Positions 12,685 through 24,952 of a DNA stretch of 64,000 nt are shown here, piece after piece. This DNA comes from Rhabdornis inornatus (taxonomy: Eukaryota > Chordata > Aves > Passeriformes > Rhabdornithidae), in the NCBI GenBank assembly GCA_013397075.1, contig VWZS01009631.1:490885-554884 (forward strand). Reading direction: 5' to 3'. The position numbers and the translations under genes are program-made. Under the pieces are notes generated by a model. The model did no database searches, was not told the origin of the DNA, and saw nothing but the letters and a program-made list of their open reading frames with translations. Each line of letters starts with the position of its first letter. Position 1 is the first letter of the stretch.

Positions 12685-15600
12685 GTATGGTAGAAAGTCA
12701 ATCACTCTTCTTTGATGTACTAGAAAAAGGAATTTTTTCAATATTTCATAGTAATAATCATCACTTTGTAAACAAATCTAAATATAGTCAACTAAATTTA
12801 ATGACTCAAAGATGCATTGAAAATATTAAGGGCCCAAATACGCCAGGCTTATGTACACTAAATATTGTTTTTCACTTCCAAGGAGACTAATGGAATAATG
12901 GTGTTGGTCTTCTCTATAGGGTTATAGCAAATATTGGGGGCAATATTCCTTAAGCTAATATTGATGTCGGGGGTGGGGGGGGAATCAGGCGATCAAATTA
13001 TAATTGCATGTACCATTTTCTCCTATACTTAAATATATTAGATTGTCTTTGACTGTATGAAATCCTACTTCAGAGACTGATAAGTTTATTTCTCTTAAAT
13101 ATGCAATGTGCAGATTTTACATTCACTGATCTCCAACACTGAGACATGCATTTTCTCTCATGCTGAAGAAAATATCCTCAGCAACTCCATTGACATGCTT
13201 TGTGTAATGAATAGTGAAATACTTAGTGAAATGGTGAAATGCTTAGTGTAAACTTCATTTAAGTGTGATTTTCTCATTGTGCTAGAATATTCATGCAACC
13301 AGCAAAAGGTGCAAAGTTATTTCCTCTCTCCTCATTTTCATTGTCTCTCCTAAATCCCTGGAGAGTAGTCCACGATTTCTTCTTGAGGACGGGGAGTTTA
13401 AGGAACTTGGGAAGGAGCATAGCAAACAGAGGTTTGAAAGCCCTGTGAATTGAGAGGTCCCTTTGAAAGTGCCACAATGCAATGTTTTCACAGCTACTGG
13501 TGGTCTAATGACTTGCATTACATACCTTTATATTTAGGCCAGATGACAAGGAATATATGTCATAATATTTTAAGATTCAAAAAAAATGTATTGTGGAAGA
13601 ATGTGTATAGATTCTTAAATTAGCAGGAAAAATAATTTTCATTTTCAATGATGGCTTGTTTATCTCTTATTCGCTGAGCACAAGTATAAAATCCCATTAA
13701 ATTCTTCCACTTTTTGGAGAGTTCACCTCAAGAACCCTTTGCTTCTACACATTTACTAAACTATAAAGTCTGAATGTTCCTCTGACACCCAGTTTAACTT
13801 GTAGGATAGCAAAACTAATCATTCCCTCCAGTCACTCTTCCTGTAATAAATATAATACAGAAGTCCTTTCTTTTTAATTTCTGGGGTTTTTTTTGTTGTT
13901 TTTGGACCATGGGGGTTTTCTTTTGATTCAAATGAACCTGAAAATTCAATTAAATCCATCCTAAACCATACTATTTTGTATGTTCATGGTCACATTAAGC
14001 CAAGATTTCAAAATCAGGAGGCAAAAATCTCCAAGGTTGAACTTTGGCAAGCCCTTCGGACCTTATGACATAAGCTTTATCTTGGTTTAAACTTCCCTGT
14101 GCATTTAAACTCATCTTTCAAACAAAACACATTTAAAAATAACCGGTTTTCAATTTCTATTTTCAGAACATTTTTCATTATAGTATTTCCCAAATGGCTA
14201 TTTTTCATCCAGTTATACATCTATGAAATGAGTAAAAATCAGTTTGAATACTAAGTGTCTTTGATTACAGTGGTAGAAAGCTGATGCATAAATCACCACC
14301 TAATTTAATACTTGCTGAATGGAGAAGCAAAAATTTCTATCTCCATTTTATGGAAAAACTTCTTTCAAGTGTTAAGTACTAACTAAAATAAATTTTACTA
14401 TGAGGAGTCAATAATCCAAATGAATTCCTCAGGCCTCTCACATGATGTGATCATTTACAAGGTAAATAGACAAAACACTTTCACTCTGTTTTCACTCTGC
14501 ATAAACTACAAAATAGTAGAGAACCAGGACCTCAGTTTATGTCATCCATAGTCATCCTAGAAAAACTCAGCAGAACAGAGGATGGCTCTCAGAAAAGCAT
14601 TAGAATTAGTAACCATCCTTGATGTCATCTGCTTACCGTCATGTTAGCATTGGGCACCTTATGCTGAAAAGATGTTTAAATTTATCCAGCAAGTCCAGAT
14701 TGCTTAATTCAACAGTGAGCCATAAAACCCTATTATTTCTATAAAATTATCCATGCAAGCTAGGCAACCAAGATTCAGCTTAAATCATCTTCTCTGAGCT
14801 TGCAGATTATGAACAGGGAGAATGCAAAACCCTAAGCACAACAAGTAAAAGTAAACTACAGTCCCAAAGGGCTAAACTCTTACCAAAGGAAACATAGGGT
14901 TTAATATATTTTCCCATTCCATTTTTATTTTGATTTTTCACTATCATTCAAAAACTACTACTCTATCTGAAAACGCAAGTCAGGATTCAGTTTTTTCCTA
15001 CCCTTGCCAGTTCAAATAATATTAATTGAATTAGTAAAGCAGAATTCTGAAAGAAGAGAATAACATTGCTTAGCTTAATACTAACTATAGTAATTTACCT
15101 GCAGTCAGATTTTTAATATAATGCAATTGAGAGTAGAAATTACTTCATGTGTTAAATTAATTTATGCAGCCTTGTTGCCTAACACTTTAAAATTACTGTC
15201 GCTGCGCCCATTATATGCCAAAAGATATTACAGTAAAAATGACAGCTTAGGATTTTAAATTCCAGTGTACTGGATCAAATTCCATTCTAAATTCGTCTAT
15301 ATGACAACAAAAGCAACAGGGCAGGAACACTCACCACCCAAAATGCAGCCAAGCCAGCCTCATCTGAAACACCAGCAACTCAGATTTTGCAGGTAGGTAC
15401 AAGTTCCCAGGGGACTCTTCAGAAATTTTATTTTCTTTAGAAAGTGGACTCAGCAAGATCACTGCAGCCTTCTGAAACAGCAGCAGGCTTTTGAGACCAA
15501 CTCAGCCTGATCTCCAGTACTCTTAGAGATGCCTGGCACAGGAAGGCATTGGGCTGGAGGAACTAAACCCCCTTCCACAGCCCAGGTCCAGAGCCCAGCT

Positions 15601-18600
15601 CGATGTTCCATGCTCACAGTGCTCAGGAAGCTGAGGAGAAGCCAGCGAGGCAGCAGGAGTGACGAGGCCCAGCGCCGCCTCCATGCCCCTCTGCTCTGTC
15701 CAGAGCAGGGCTGAGCACGCTCCACAGGCACAGGGCTGCTGTGGGGCAGCGGGATCACAAACACCTCAGCCTCAGGGGTGGCCTGTCATCCCAGCCAAGC
15801 AGTCTGTGTGAGCCCAAAGCACATTTGAGAGCTGGTACCCTGGTCACAGCAGGCGTTCAGGAGGAAGGCCCCGTTCCCTGCCTGACCCACCTCGCACCCC
15901 TCAGAGCCACAGCCAGGCACGGCACGGCACAAGGGGACGGCGGCTTGTGGATCCCGTTATTGTCACATGGACCAGCGTGGCGTCTACCTCTGCGCCTGTG
16001 TGGCTTCTTTAAAACAGTGGTAACAACTGCAATAATAATATTCTTCCTGAAAAGGTTTGATCTCACAAGAGGATTCAGGGCCACGTGTGCATGTGAGGAC
16101 AGAAAGCTTTGCCACCATTTCCTTGTGGAAAGGCACCAAAGAGCTGACGAAAAGTTTAAGGTATATCTTTCTCCAGCACTAACTCAGAAGGGCATTGCTT
16201 AGTTTGCTGCTTTGTTAAAAGCATTTCCTCACGCTAGTCTAGGCAGGCGTGGGGGAGCCTGGGGGTCTGTGCTGGGCCTCCTGTGCAGCCCCACATGCCA
16301 TGCAGCCATCCTGCACTTCTGCCTCAGCTTCTCTTAATTATGTGGGACTAGTTCTTGGAACTTTTGTCCTCTAGCCCACTGCCAGACTTGTGGAGAAAGA
16401 ATTCTATCATGTTTCTATAAAGACAAGTTAGCTAAAGCCAGACTTAAAGTCTTCATAATACACTCAAGGAGGTGCAACAATATTTCAATTCAAACCACAT
16501 ACTCTTTGAAGCCGTATTTTCTTCTTTTTCTCATGTAGATTTTAGTTGTCTTTTGTTCTCTTTTTCTTCACTTTTATTATGCTGAAAACCAGACAGTGGT
16601 CGCAATGTCAAAGGTAAAGTATACATCTAGACTGTACCTTCTAGTGTTCCAATCAGCCACACTTTTTGGCATGTTACTTTGCCTGCTGTATGAAATGTTC
16701 AAATGCAACATTCTCTAGAGCTAGGTGTATTACATAAATTATATTGGTTAAACATGTAGTTATTCCTGTAACTCTTGTCTCAAAGCACTAACCATGAATC
16801 ACTGGAAAAAGTGAAGGCATAGCTAAACAGCCTTTTGACGTAATTATCTGTTAATTCAAAAAAAGGAAGGGAGGGAGGTAGAACATATAGTTACTTAACT
16901 CAGTGCTGTTGTCCTTAAGCAGTCAAAACTTCTGTTGAAGCTACCAGGAGTTTTACCTGTAAAAGGATGTGTGATTACATGAGGACATTAGCAAATGATC
17001 TGTCATTACAAGGTGCTTAGTTTTCAGTTAACCTCTCAAAAATTAAATTATTGATAATCAGGACCCTTGTGGAATTATCTTCACTTATTCCTCTTTTGTC
17101 TCCTTAAAACTAGTTTCACGCTCCTGGATGGCAGGGGGTATGGTTTCAAGCTTCCTGTAGCATCAAAATGTACATGCATGAACTTCATTGCCAATTTCGT
17201 GTTTAAATAATATTTAGTGCAATTACAAAACTGTTTCTTTTCACCAGCATTGAGCTACACGTTTTAGATGCAATTTGAACATAATCCATATATTACTTCC
17301 TCCATTTCTGAAGATTACTTACTGAAGTGTTCAGTTTAATTGCCATATTTGTATCTGTGGGAAAACTGGTTTGTGACTTCATGCATGATGCAAAAAGTGT
17401 GTGTACCTGGTAAAATCTCTCTAAACTGCATGCAGTGCATGACCTAGATTCTGTAAAAGAATTTGTAGACTACAAAATCATTGCATTTGCTTCATGTGTA
17501 TGTTGGCAAAATCTTGGGGGAAAAACATGCAGTTTCTGTGCTGTACAATAACTTTATAAATGTATTTACTGCTGGTGAAAGATGATGAATTGGCAGCTCA
17601 GGAGAGTGAAATAATTTCTCAATTCATTGTCTAAGCAAGGACAATGAAACCCTACCGTAAAAATGGGGAGCTCAAACTCAACCTGAAAGATTCTTCTTTT
17701 TAGGCTAGGCAGAAGCAAGTCATTCTCCCTGCTTATTCAGTTCTCTGCCTCTGTTGAAACTGTCAGTCAGGGTTCCAATTAGTATCAATTGTGATTGTGA
17801 TTTGTTATGGCCCTCTTTTTCTGCTTCCTGCTATGACAGTATAGCAATGGTCCATTAGCTGTCAAGTATCAGCTCAATTTCTGTCAGCCAATTTATGCTA
17901 ATACTGTCTTTCAATCAATTACTATTGTCAATTTCACTACTTTCTAAAGAAAAAGAAGGTGGGGGAAAATAAACAAGGTTTTATTCTCATGTGCAATGAA
18001 CTTAAGCCTAATATCATGCTCTAGGGCATGAGTATTAGGTAGCAAAAGAGAGAGTAATCTCCTTTGGAATGGAAGTGATAAAAGATGTAAATCCCAGATA
18101 TCAAAAGTTCAATGCAATTCAAGCATCTATAAAGTTACTAGTAAAACAAAATCTTGCCTACTATCTAATCACAGATTTGCCGAAGCTATTTAAATTTCCT
18201 TTACCCTTGAATTCCTAAGGTATTAAGAATCCTGTTAATCTGAAAAATGTTTTCAACTTGATATCCTGCTTTCATCTAAACTGATTCAATACTCAAAAAC
18301 TATTGCTAAAACTAACAGGGAAGCAGGGGTGAAAAACTGCAGTCTAACCACACGTACAATAGCACATACCTGCCAGATTAGTCACGTCATTGATTTGTGA
18401 GAAATTGTGAGTCCTGTTATATTTTGAACACTGATTTTTAGCAGAATCATATAGATGATGTGAAAGATAGATTCAGGTCCCCCCTGGGCCAAAAGGCATT
18501 TAAGTATAGTATCACAATCCCTTGGTGGTGTCCTCAGTACCAGGCTTTTTTCCTGTTCCTTGCAGGTGGAAGGTTGTGCTTTCTTCCCTTTTCCAATGAA

Positions 18601-20161
18601 GCTGTTCCACAAAAAAATATATTAGGAGAAAAAGAAGGACTGTTCTGCAGTTCAATGATTAGAGAACTCAGGCACAAATTCTTTTTTGCATCCAAACTTT
18701 AAGTCTAGAGCATCATGTCCTCTCTTGTCATCTTAAATTCCTTTCTGCACATTGGCAAAATTTGAAATTAAGTAACAGAGATTTGCTATCTCTGGCCCAG
18801 ATGAACCTACAATTATCATGAGTTTAGGAGAGAGAAAACGTGTATTAATCCTTATAAGCTTCCAAAAAAATAAATGTCTGCTTCTTCAACAAGCATTTGA
18901 AGCCAGGTGTGTAGGAAAATCAACCCTCATTTAAAGAATTTTCCCAAAAAAAAAAAATTCAGCACAGCATAAAGCATTCCTTCACAGCCATCCCCAGGCA
19001 GCTGGTTGCTTTGACTTTCATTCATTCTCATATTGCAAATAAAATCAACTGTTCCACTGTTGACTTTGTAATCTACCCCATAGGCCAAATACTATCCCAT
19101 TGACTGTTCCTGAATCAACATACACATTCTTGTTTTCCTCTCAGGAAGACAAAAGAGAACCTCAAAAACAAGAAAAAGAGAAAAGCATCACATTGTTGCC
19201 CTTAATAGAATTAAGGCAACCTTAAATAAGGTTCTCATGCAGATCTAAGAAATATCCTTCAATCCCACACTTTATGTACACTCTTACTGACTGCAAGACC
19301 TGAACTTTTTCTTAAATCCCTAAGTGGATTTAGCTCTCACTGTCTAAACATCTTTATAGTTCTTTTTTCCAGTATTGTTCTCAAAAGCAACTTTTCCTTG
19401 CAATGAATATTATTTGCTTCCAAGTGAACCTTATGATGACAGTGCAAAACAAGTATTCTGATAATTTATATTGTTTTCTTGTTCAAACAACTCTGTCCAA
19501 TAATAAAAAGAATAATTATAAAGGATATGTACCTCATGAAGTATGCAAATTCTGTATCTTTTATCATGATACACTAAAATAGTATAAGATGGTTATATAT
19601 ACTCTGTTAGTATTCTACCTATGAGTATCCCTATAGTTTCCAATATTTTGTTGGCAACAACAATTGAAGAAACGTATTTTGAGAGTCTGCTCAATTTTCC
19701 AGTTTCTTTGAACTATCATGTGAGCATGTGCAAGGTAGGGATGTGATAATAGAGCCTTTGCTAATTGCAGGCACTCTTATATAATCATGTGTCCTATTTC
19801 TGCTCTTATAAACAAATGAGCATATAGCCTTTATATTCAGCCAGAACTGTAATAAGAGCACACCAGCATTCCCAGTAACATGAAAGCAAGTGAGGATAGA
19901 TGCATTATGCAATTTGGAATTCATCGACTTTATAAAAAATATTGAGGGTTGTATGTAAAGGAAATGTCATATTTGTAGCCAGTATTAGATTTGAATCTTA
20001 TTAGCAATAGAATTATTTTTAAAATGTAGATAGCTTTTAATATCAACGAGTATACAGAAAAATAGTTTGTAATCACCCTTTTAACGTATCCCACCTAAAC
20101 ATTAATGATAATTTATTTCTCTTCATTTCCCAGATATTAAATGTGTGTTGCAATTTTTCAG
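12685..20161 (+). other. KCNH7: KCNH7 intron 4
   Basis: This 7.5-kb intron has donor gtatgg at 12685 and acceptor tttttcag ending at 20161. It is phase 1. Reading through the exon 4 donor stays open to a stop near 12890, but the added residues do not resemble the channel. A 14-base G-rich run (one interruption) lies at 12969-12982, and a GC-rich island at about 15.46-16.33 kb. The remainder is AT-rich with no gene or mobile element that I recognise. Confidence 0.85.
15460..16330. other. GC-rich, CpG-containing island of unknown origin inside intron 4
   Basis: Base composition changes sharply from the AT-rich surroundings to GC-rich sequence with scattered CpGs (for example gaggcccagcgccgcctcc near 15665 and caggcacggcacggcac near 15913). 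Frames are open on both strands, up to 153 codons at 15741-16202. That is expected where stop codons are rare through GC content, and the translations look like low-complexity shadow frames with no recognisable domain. It could be a diverged retroelement piece, an unannotated regulatory CpG-rich element or an alternative promoter. I cannot assign it. Confidence 0.4.
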
Positions 20162-20376
20162 GGCCTTTTAATCATATCAAGTCAAGTCTGTTGGGATCCA
20201 CATCGGATTCGAATCTCAACAAATACAGTACAATCAACAAAATTCCTCAACTCACACTGAACTTTTCAGATATCAAAAGTGAAAAAAAATCTTCATCTCC
20301 TCCTTCTTCAGAGAAAGCAATTATTGCACCTAAGGTGAAAGACCGAACGCACAATGTAACAGAGAAGGTTACACAG
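20162..20376 (+). CDS. KCNH7: KCNH7 exon 5 (erg numbering): distal N-terminal linker
   Basis: This 215-nt internal exon continues the cytoplasmic N-terminal linker of erg3. After the split Gly codon it reads PFNHIKSSLLGSTSDSNLNK, then INKIPQLTLNF, a Ser/Lys-rich patch (KKSSSPPSSEK) and APKVKDRTHNVTEKVTQ just before the S1-proximal segment. The acceptor is caatttttcag|gg at 20161/20162 and the donor acacag|gtaagg at 20376/20377. It enters in phase 1 and leaves in phase 0, as I recall for KCNH2 exon 5. The KVKDRTHNVTEKVTQ end is strongly conserved across erg channels. The preceding KSEKKSSSPPSSEK stretch is KCNH7-like and may be a phosphorylation-rich disordered loop (inference). Confidence 0.96.
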
Positions 20377-21262
20377 GTAAGGTAATACACATTATTTTAG
20401 TTAATTTTCAATTTTTTTCAGTGTATTCAGTAGATTCTTACTCTTTTAATGGGTGGTTTGGCTATCTCCAGGATAATTTGAAGGCTTTAAAACATTATGT
20501 AATTTATCTTCAGTTCAATTGCTGGTGCGGTAGTCTACAACATTAGATGGTCTGCTAAAAACAAAACTTTTCAGCTCTCTATTTTTTAATGGAAAGGAAA
20601 TGTAGTATGCACCATGTGTCCCAAATAAGACCATTAATTTCAGTGATTCCTGTAATTCATAAATGTTAGTTTCATTCTTCACAATTTTTTCTCAGCCTTA
20701 TGAATTTCTGATTAGTGTAAGGCACAACCTGATAAGAAATGGTAGGTGATTGTGGCACTGTATCATAATTACATCTCATAATTTCTGTTGAAGTTCTCTG
20801 GCTTTTCATAATGCTCTTTCTTGTGGGTATCTTTTCCACATCTGTGCATCCATAAGGCTGTCAAAATGAAAAGCAGATATCTTTGGACTGGATGTACGAT
20901 ATATCTTGTGAACAAGCCATGTAATTGAAACAAAACTGAAAATAATTGAAGATAGCATGTTTTTTCACTCTAAGACAGATGCAGTGCCCTCTGAAGTCAA
21001 CAGAACTTTTCAGTTAATTTCAATATTATTACATTTGTGTAACAGTCTTATATGGAGAGTGATTGGGACAGGCTAGCAATGTGGAACATACTGAAAAAGA
21101 ATTTCAAGAGTCGACAGTATCCTCAATAGCTTGGATAGGGTTAGTAAGCAGAGGGTTGGCCCTTAAGTGCCCAGACAGACCAAAAGAGGTAAGAAGTGCT
21201 TTGTAGCAGAATGCAGATAGATATTCCATAAGGAAGATCTTGTCAAGAGTAGCTTTTGTCTT

Positions 21263-21415
21263 AGAATGATAGAATGACAGAATTTAGGACCATCAAGTCC
21301 AACCATTAACCCAGCACTGACAAGTCCACAACTAAATCATGTCCCCAGGTGCTGACCAGGCTGCAACTTCTCTACATTGCTGCTCTGCCAGACAGTGTCC
21401 ATGCTCCTACTCCCT
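21263..21415 (-). repeat. CR1 LINE 3' fragment (degraded)
   Basis: Read on the + strand, agaatgatagaatgacagaa is the inverted CR1 terminal octamer array (ATTCTATG-like). It is followed by 'aggaccatcaagtccaacc', 'attaacccagcactgacaag' and 'aaatcatgtccccaggtgct', all typical of the inverted avian CR1 3' UTR. The element therefore lies on the minus strand. It is short, diverged from memory of the consensus and carries no coding sequence. The 5' limit is approximate. Confidence 0.8.
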
Positions 21416-22945
21416 TTGACAGATATAAAAAGGAATATATTGTACACCCTCCTAGAGAAATAGAGATAAAAGTTCTATCATTTCTATTCTGAGATCAGTT
21501 AGTGCCTAAAAAGTAATTGGATTTTTATCTTTCATATATTTTGTCTTTAATAGCTAACTTGAATCTGCAACCATTGTCCTTTCTTCTGTGGTCAGTTTTG
21601 AAAGATATAATCTCTTCTGGATCCATTTTGATATGCTTTAAATTATCCATAGTAGTTATATATAGAAATCTTTTAATAGATAAATGCCAGAAGTCAAGTT
21701 ACATAAAAAAGACTAATTTTTAAAAGTTATGTAAGCATGAGGCAAGGTATGTTTTTGGGGCTTTTTTTTTCTTTGTTTTTGATTTTTAATTTTTTATTCT
21801 GACTGGCTAATTAGTGCCAGAGTGCTGAGTTTCTATGTGCTAGTGATGCTGTTGGGGGTGGAAAGGTGGGCAGAATTTTTTCTTAAATCTATGTTTATTC
21901 TTCAAATAATTTAGATTTTATGAAAAGTCCAATGGAAATGGCATGGATCAGTTAATCTTTCCATGAAAATTGATACCTTCTAAATTCAAAATTAAATTTG
22001 AAATGCTCTATAAAATCTTTACACTTCACAAAAAGCTTCCAATTTAATTTGACATTGGTTTATGTCCTTTTCTAGAACAATCTCTACCACTGTGTAGAGC
22101 ACAATTTGCATAGCAAACTTTGATGCCATATCATTCATTATAATTGGAAATAGTTCCCTGTAGCTGCTGCTTTTTCTGTTATTGCATTCACTTATCAATG
22201 TTTTTAGCTGCTGCTGCATCCTAAATTCTAGAATTAAATGCAGGTAGAAACTCCTAGGATGTATAAATAAATGTAGGTCAATAGTATTGCTATGGTCAAG
22301 GATCTAGTTAACTACTTTCATGAATTTGAATAGAAATAGACATTTAGAAGATGAAAACTAGTTTTAGTTTTAACTAGATTAAGACTAGTTTTAGTCCTGT
22401 TTATATTTCTATTCCCAGTGATTTCAATATATTTTGTAAGAGTCAGCTCTTTGAAGCTTCTGCTTCATGTCTGACTATAAATTTCTTTGTAAATCTTTTC
22501 CTACGCCGTAGATCCGTTATGTATCTATCTGCAGAACAGTGCAAATGTGGGCTTGGAAGATTTGAGCACAATGTTGAGAATAGAATATGGTGGAAATGTT
22601 AGATGAGGTAGTTAAAATATGCTCATGCTGGCACCGTTTCTGATAATCTGTCAAACATCATCAAAAATACACAGAGGGCAATATGACCTATTTTATCTAT
22701 GGGGCAATATCAGAAAAAGAGCAAATGAGTATAAAACAGCCATGGTAAGTTTAAAGGTCACCCTCAATCAGAGTTGTGACATTCTGAAACAGTCATCTAA
22801 TGGGAGAAGTTAGGGCAGGAATTCTAAGTGTTGCTAGAAAGAGCCTGAGAAATGTAATGAAGGGATACACAACGCTGTATTTTCTGGGATTGCAGGACTT
22901 AATGATGTGAAAGGCTTCTCTCAGCCAGATACTGTACCATTCAAA

Positions 22946-22980
<35 letters not shown>

Positions 22981-22993
22981 CCATCCGTCCATC
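22946..22993. repeat. (TCCA)n microsatellite
   Basis: Tandem catccatccatcc units with two single-base changes (tccg) span about 48 bp. Read on the opposite strand it encodes a repetitive Trp/Met/Asp/Gly string inside an open frame, a consequence of the repeat and not a gene. Confidence 0.97.
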
Positions 22994-24919
22994 TCTCCCT
23001 TTGTAGTCCTTATTTTCCATCTTTCTCCCTCTCCTCAGTTTTGCTGAGAAATTTGATCCTGCTGTTATAATCTGACAATGCCACTGCTGTGGCTCCTCAT
23101 TGTGCAACTCAAACTATAGAGAAGTGGACTCTGGTATGCACCACACAAAAATATCAGGGAAGTAAGCTTCCCTGTTGGACCATGCAGCCTGGATTCTCTC
23201 TCATGTATCATTAATATCAAATCAAGTATTCGCATCACAGGATGCAACAAGTTCTTTACTAAGACAACAGCTGTATAACTTCTTTAATATCCACGAGCTG
23301 GAGACCTAATTGTGGTCTTGAAGAGAGTGAAAAAGGAAGGGATGGCACATAGTCCCCTTCAGAGGGGAGAGGAAGAATAATTAATAAAGTAAATTAAAAA
23401 GTCATTGGCCACTGTGTTTAGATGCAGTTATGCACTTTGAGAAGATATTTAAAGAGGAGTAAGATACTTTAGTAGAAAGATTTTAGTGGAATGAATTAGA
23501 AATAGAAAGTAGAATAAAGTTTACAAAATCATTTTAGAAGAAAGAAGAGATGCTGTGGGACAGTGGTTTATACTTCAGGAGAAAAAATTAGGTTATACAT
23601 TTTACTGCAAGAAACCTTCCAATACTGTTTTTCTACTTAACAGAGGGTTCAGGACATTATGTAGAGATAAGAATTGCCTTAAGATATAGCTTGTGGTGAA
23701 GTGCTGCACGTGTGATGGTCCTGAATAAGTAGATTCTCTGATTGCTTTGCCTGGATTTTCACCTAGGGCTTCACTGATCATAACTCCTTGTGTAATGCAA
23801 AGAATCATAACATCTTCTGGACACTTATTTCTGCATAACATTGACTTTTACTCAGAGAATTAGTTCAGGTGTAGCTGCCAGATAGTCCTGATTGATAAAT
23901 TAGCATTTTTATATTCCAGTGCAGATATTTGTGACTAAATTAAATTCACATCTCCATTCCACTTTAGAAAGAATTGGTTTTTAAGTGGTTTTCATTATAA
24001 TTTCCAGACGTGTTACTGTCGCTCTCTTCTAGAAGAATCTCAACTTACTTATTTCCATTATTTCTTTTTTTGCAGTCTGTTCAGGAGGACAGTGCAATTT
24101 TTGCACTCTTTTGTACTGACAGGATCAGTTAGGGTCCTGACACTGATGGTTAGAAAGAGACAAGTCTGCCTAGGGGCACAAAAGTAGACTTTTATTAAAG
24201 AAAGCAGTAGGGCAAAAGTCTGACGTCTGTCCCTTAACATTTTTTATGAATTCATAAAGAGGACTTCTGGCCTTAAAATTGCAATGTGCAAAGACACAAC
24301 AGGAACTGATTTTATCTTTCATTTAAATATTGATTTCCTGTAAAGCTTCTTAGATATCCAGTTTCCACTGATGTAAAGCTGCAAAGTTGTGAACTCTGTT
24401 GTAAACAGATTCATGAAGACTAGAATAGTCAGTATCTGTGCTCTATTTTTAAAGAAAAGAAAGAATTCCTGAATGCCCATAACTTAATACTGTTAACGAA
24501 TAACTGTCCCAGTTAATAAAAGTGTAAATTACTGGTCTCATTACTGTGTTGTAAAAGAAAAACTGTTTTGCTGCTTTTGATCACTAGTGTTCAGAGATCA
24601 TTTGTCTCCTTGTAATTCATCAGTCTGAAGGAACACAGAATGAGGTTGAAAGACCTGATATGTATCTTTTGTTCATGATTTGTCTCAATAAATGACTTAC
24701 AGGAAGGTAAAATTCTGTAATCTTTAACTTCTTACAATAATAGTTTTCAAAACAGTTTCATTATCCACCCACCTCTAGGAAACATATATATACCCAAACT
24801 GGTCATATGACTGATGAAATGATAAATATATACCTTGACAGGCTACACAGAATATTGTGATCTGGTTTGGAGACAAGCTGAACACCCACAAATCTTCTGA
24901 AAATAGAGCTGCCAGTGAA

Positions 24920-24952
24920 GGGAGGGGGGGTGGTGGAGGGAGGGGACGGGGG
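24920..24952 (+). other. Candidate G-quadruplex motif
   Basis: Four or more G-runs on the + strand are separated by short loops: GGG-A-GGGGGGG-TGGTGGA-GGG-A-GGGG-AC-GGGGG. This satisfies the usual G3+ N1-7 pattern. It lies on the sense strand of KCNH7 intron 5, so it could form in both DNA and nascent transcript (inference). Confidence 0.7.

Noticed and set aside
12685..12890. Extension of the exon 4 frame beyond its donor
   Set aside because: The added residues do not resemble any erg channel, and the gtatgg donor with the next exon gives a perfect in-frame join. Treated as intron.
15741..16202. 153-codon + strand open frame in the GC-rich island of intron 4
   Set aside because: Its length is explained by GC-rich composition. 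The translation has no recognisable domain, and several overlapping frames on both strands are equally open.
22793..23107. 104-codon antisense frame with a repeated Asp-Gly-Trp-Met pattern
   Set aside because: It is a direct translation of the TCCA microsatellite and not a protein repeat domain.
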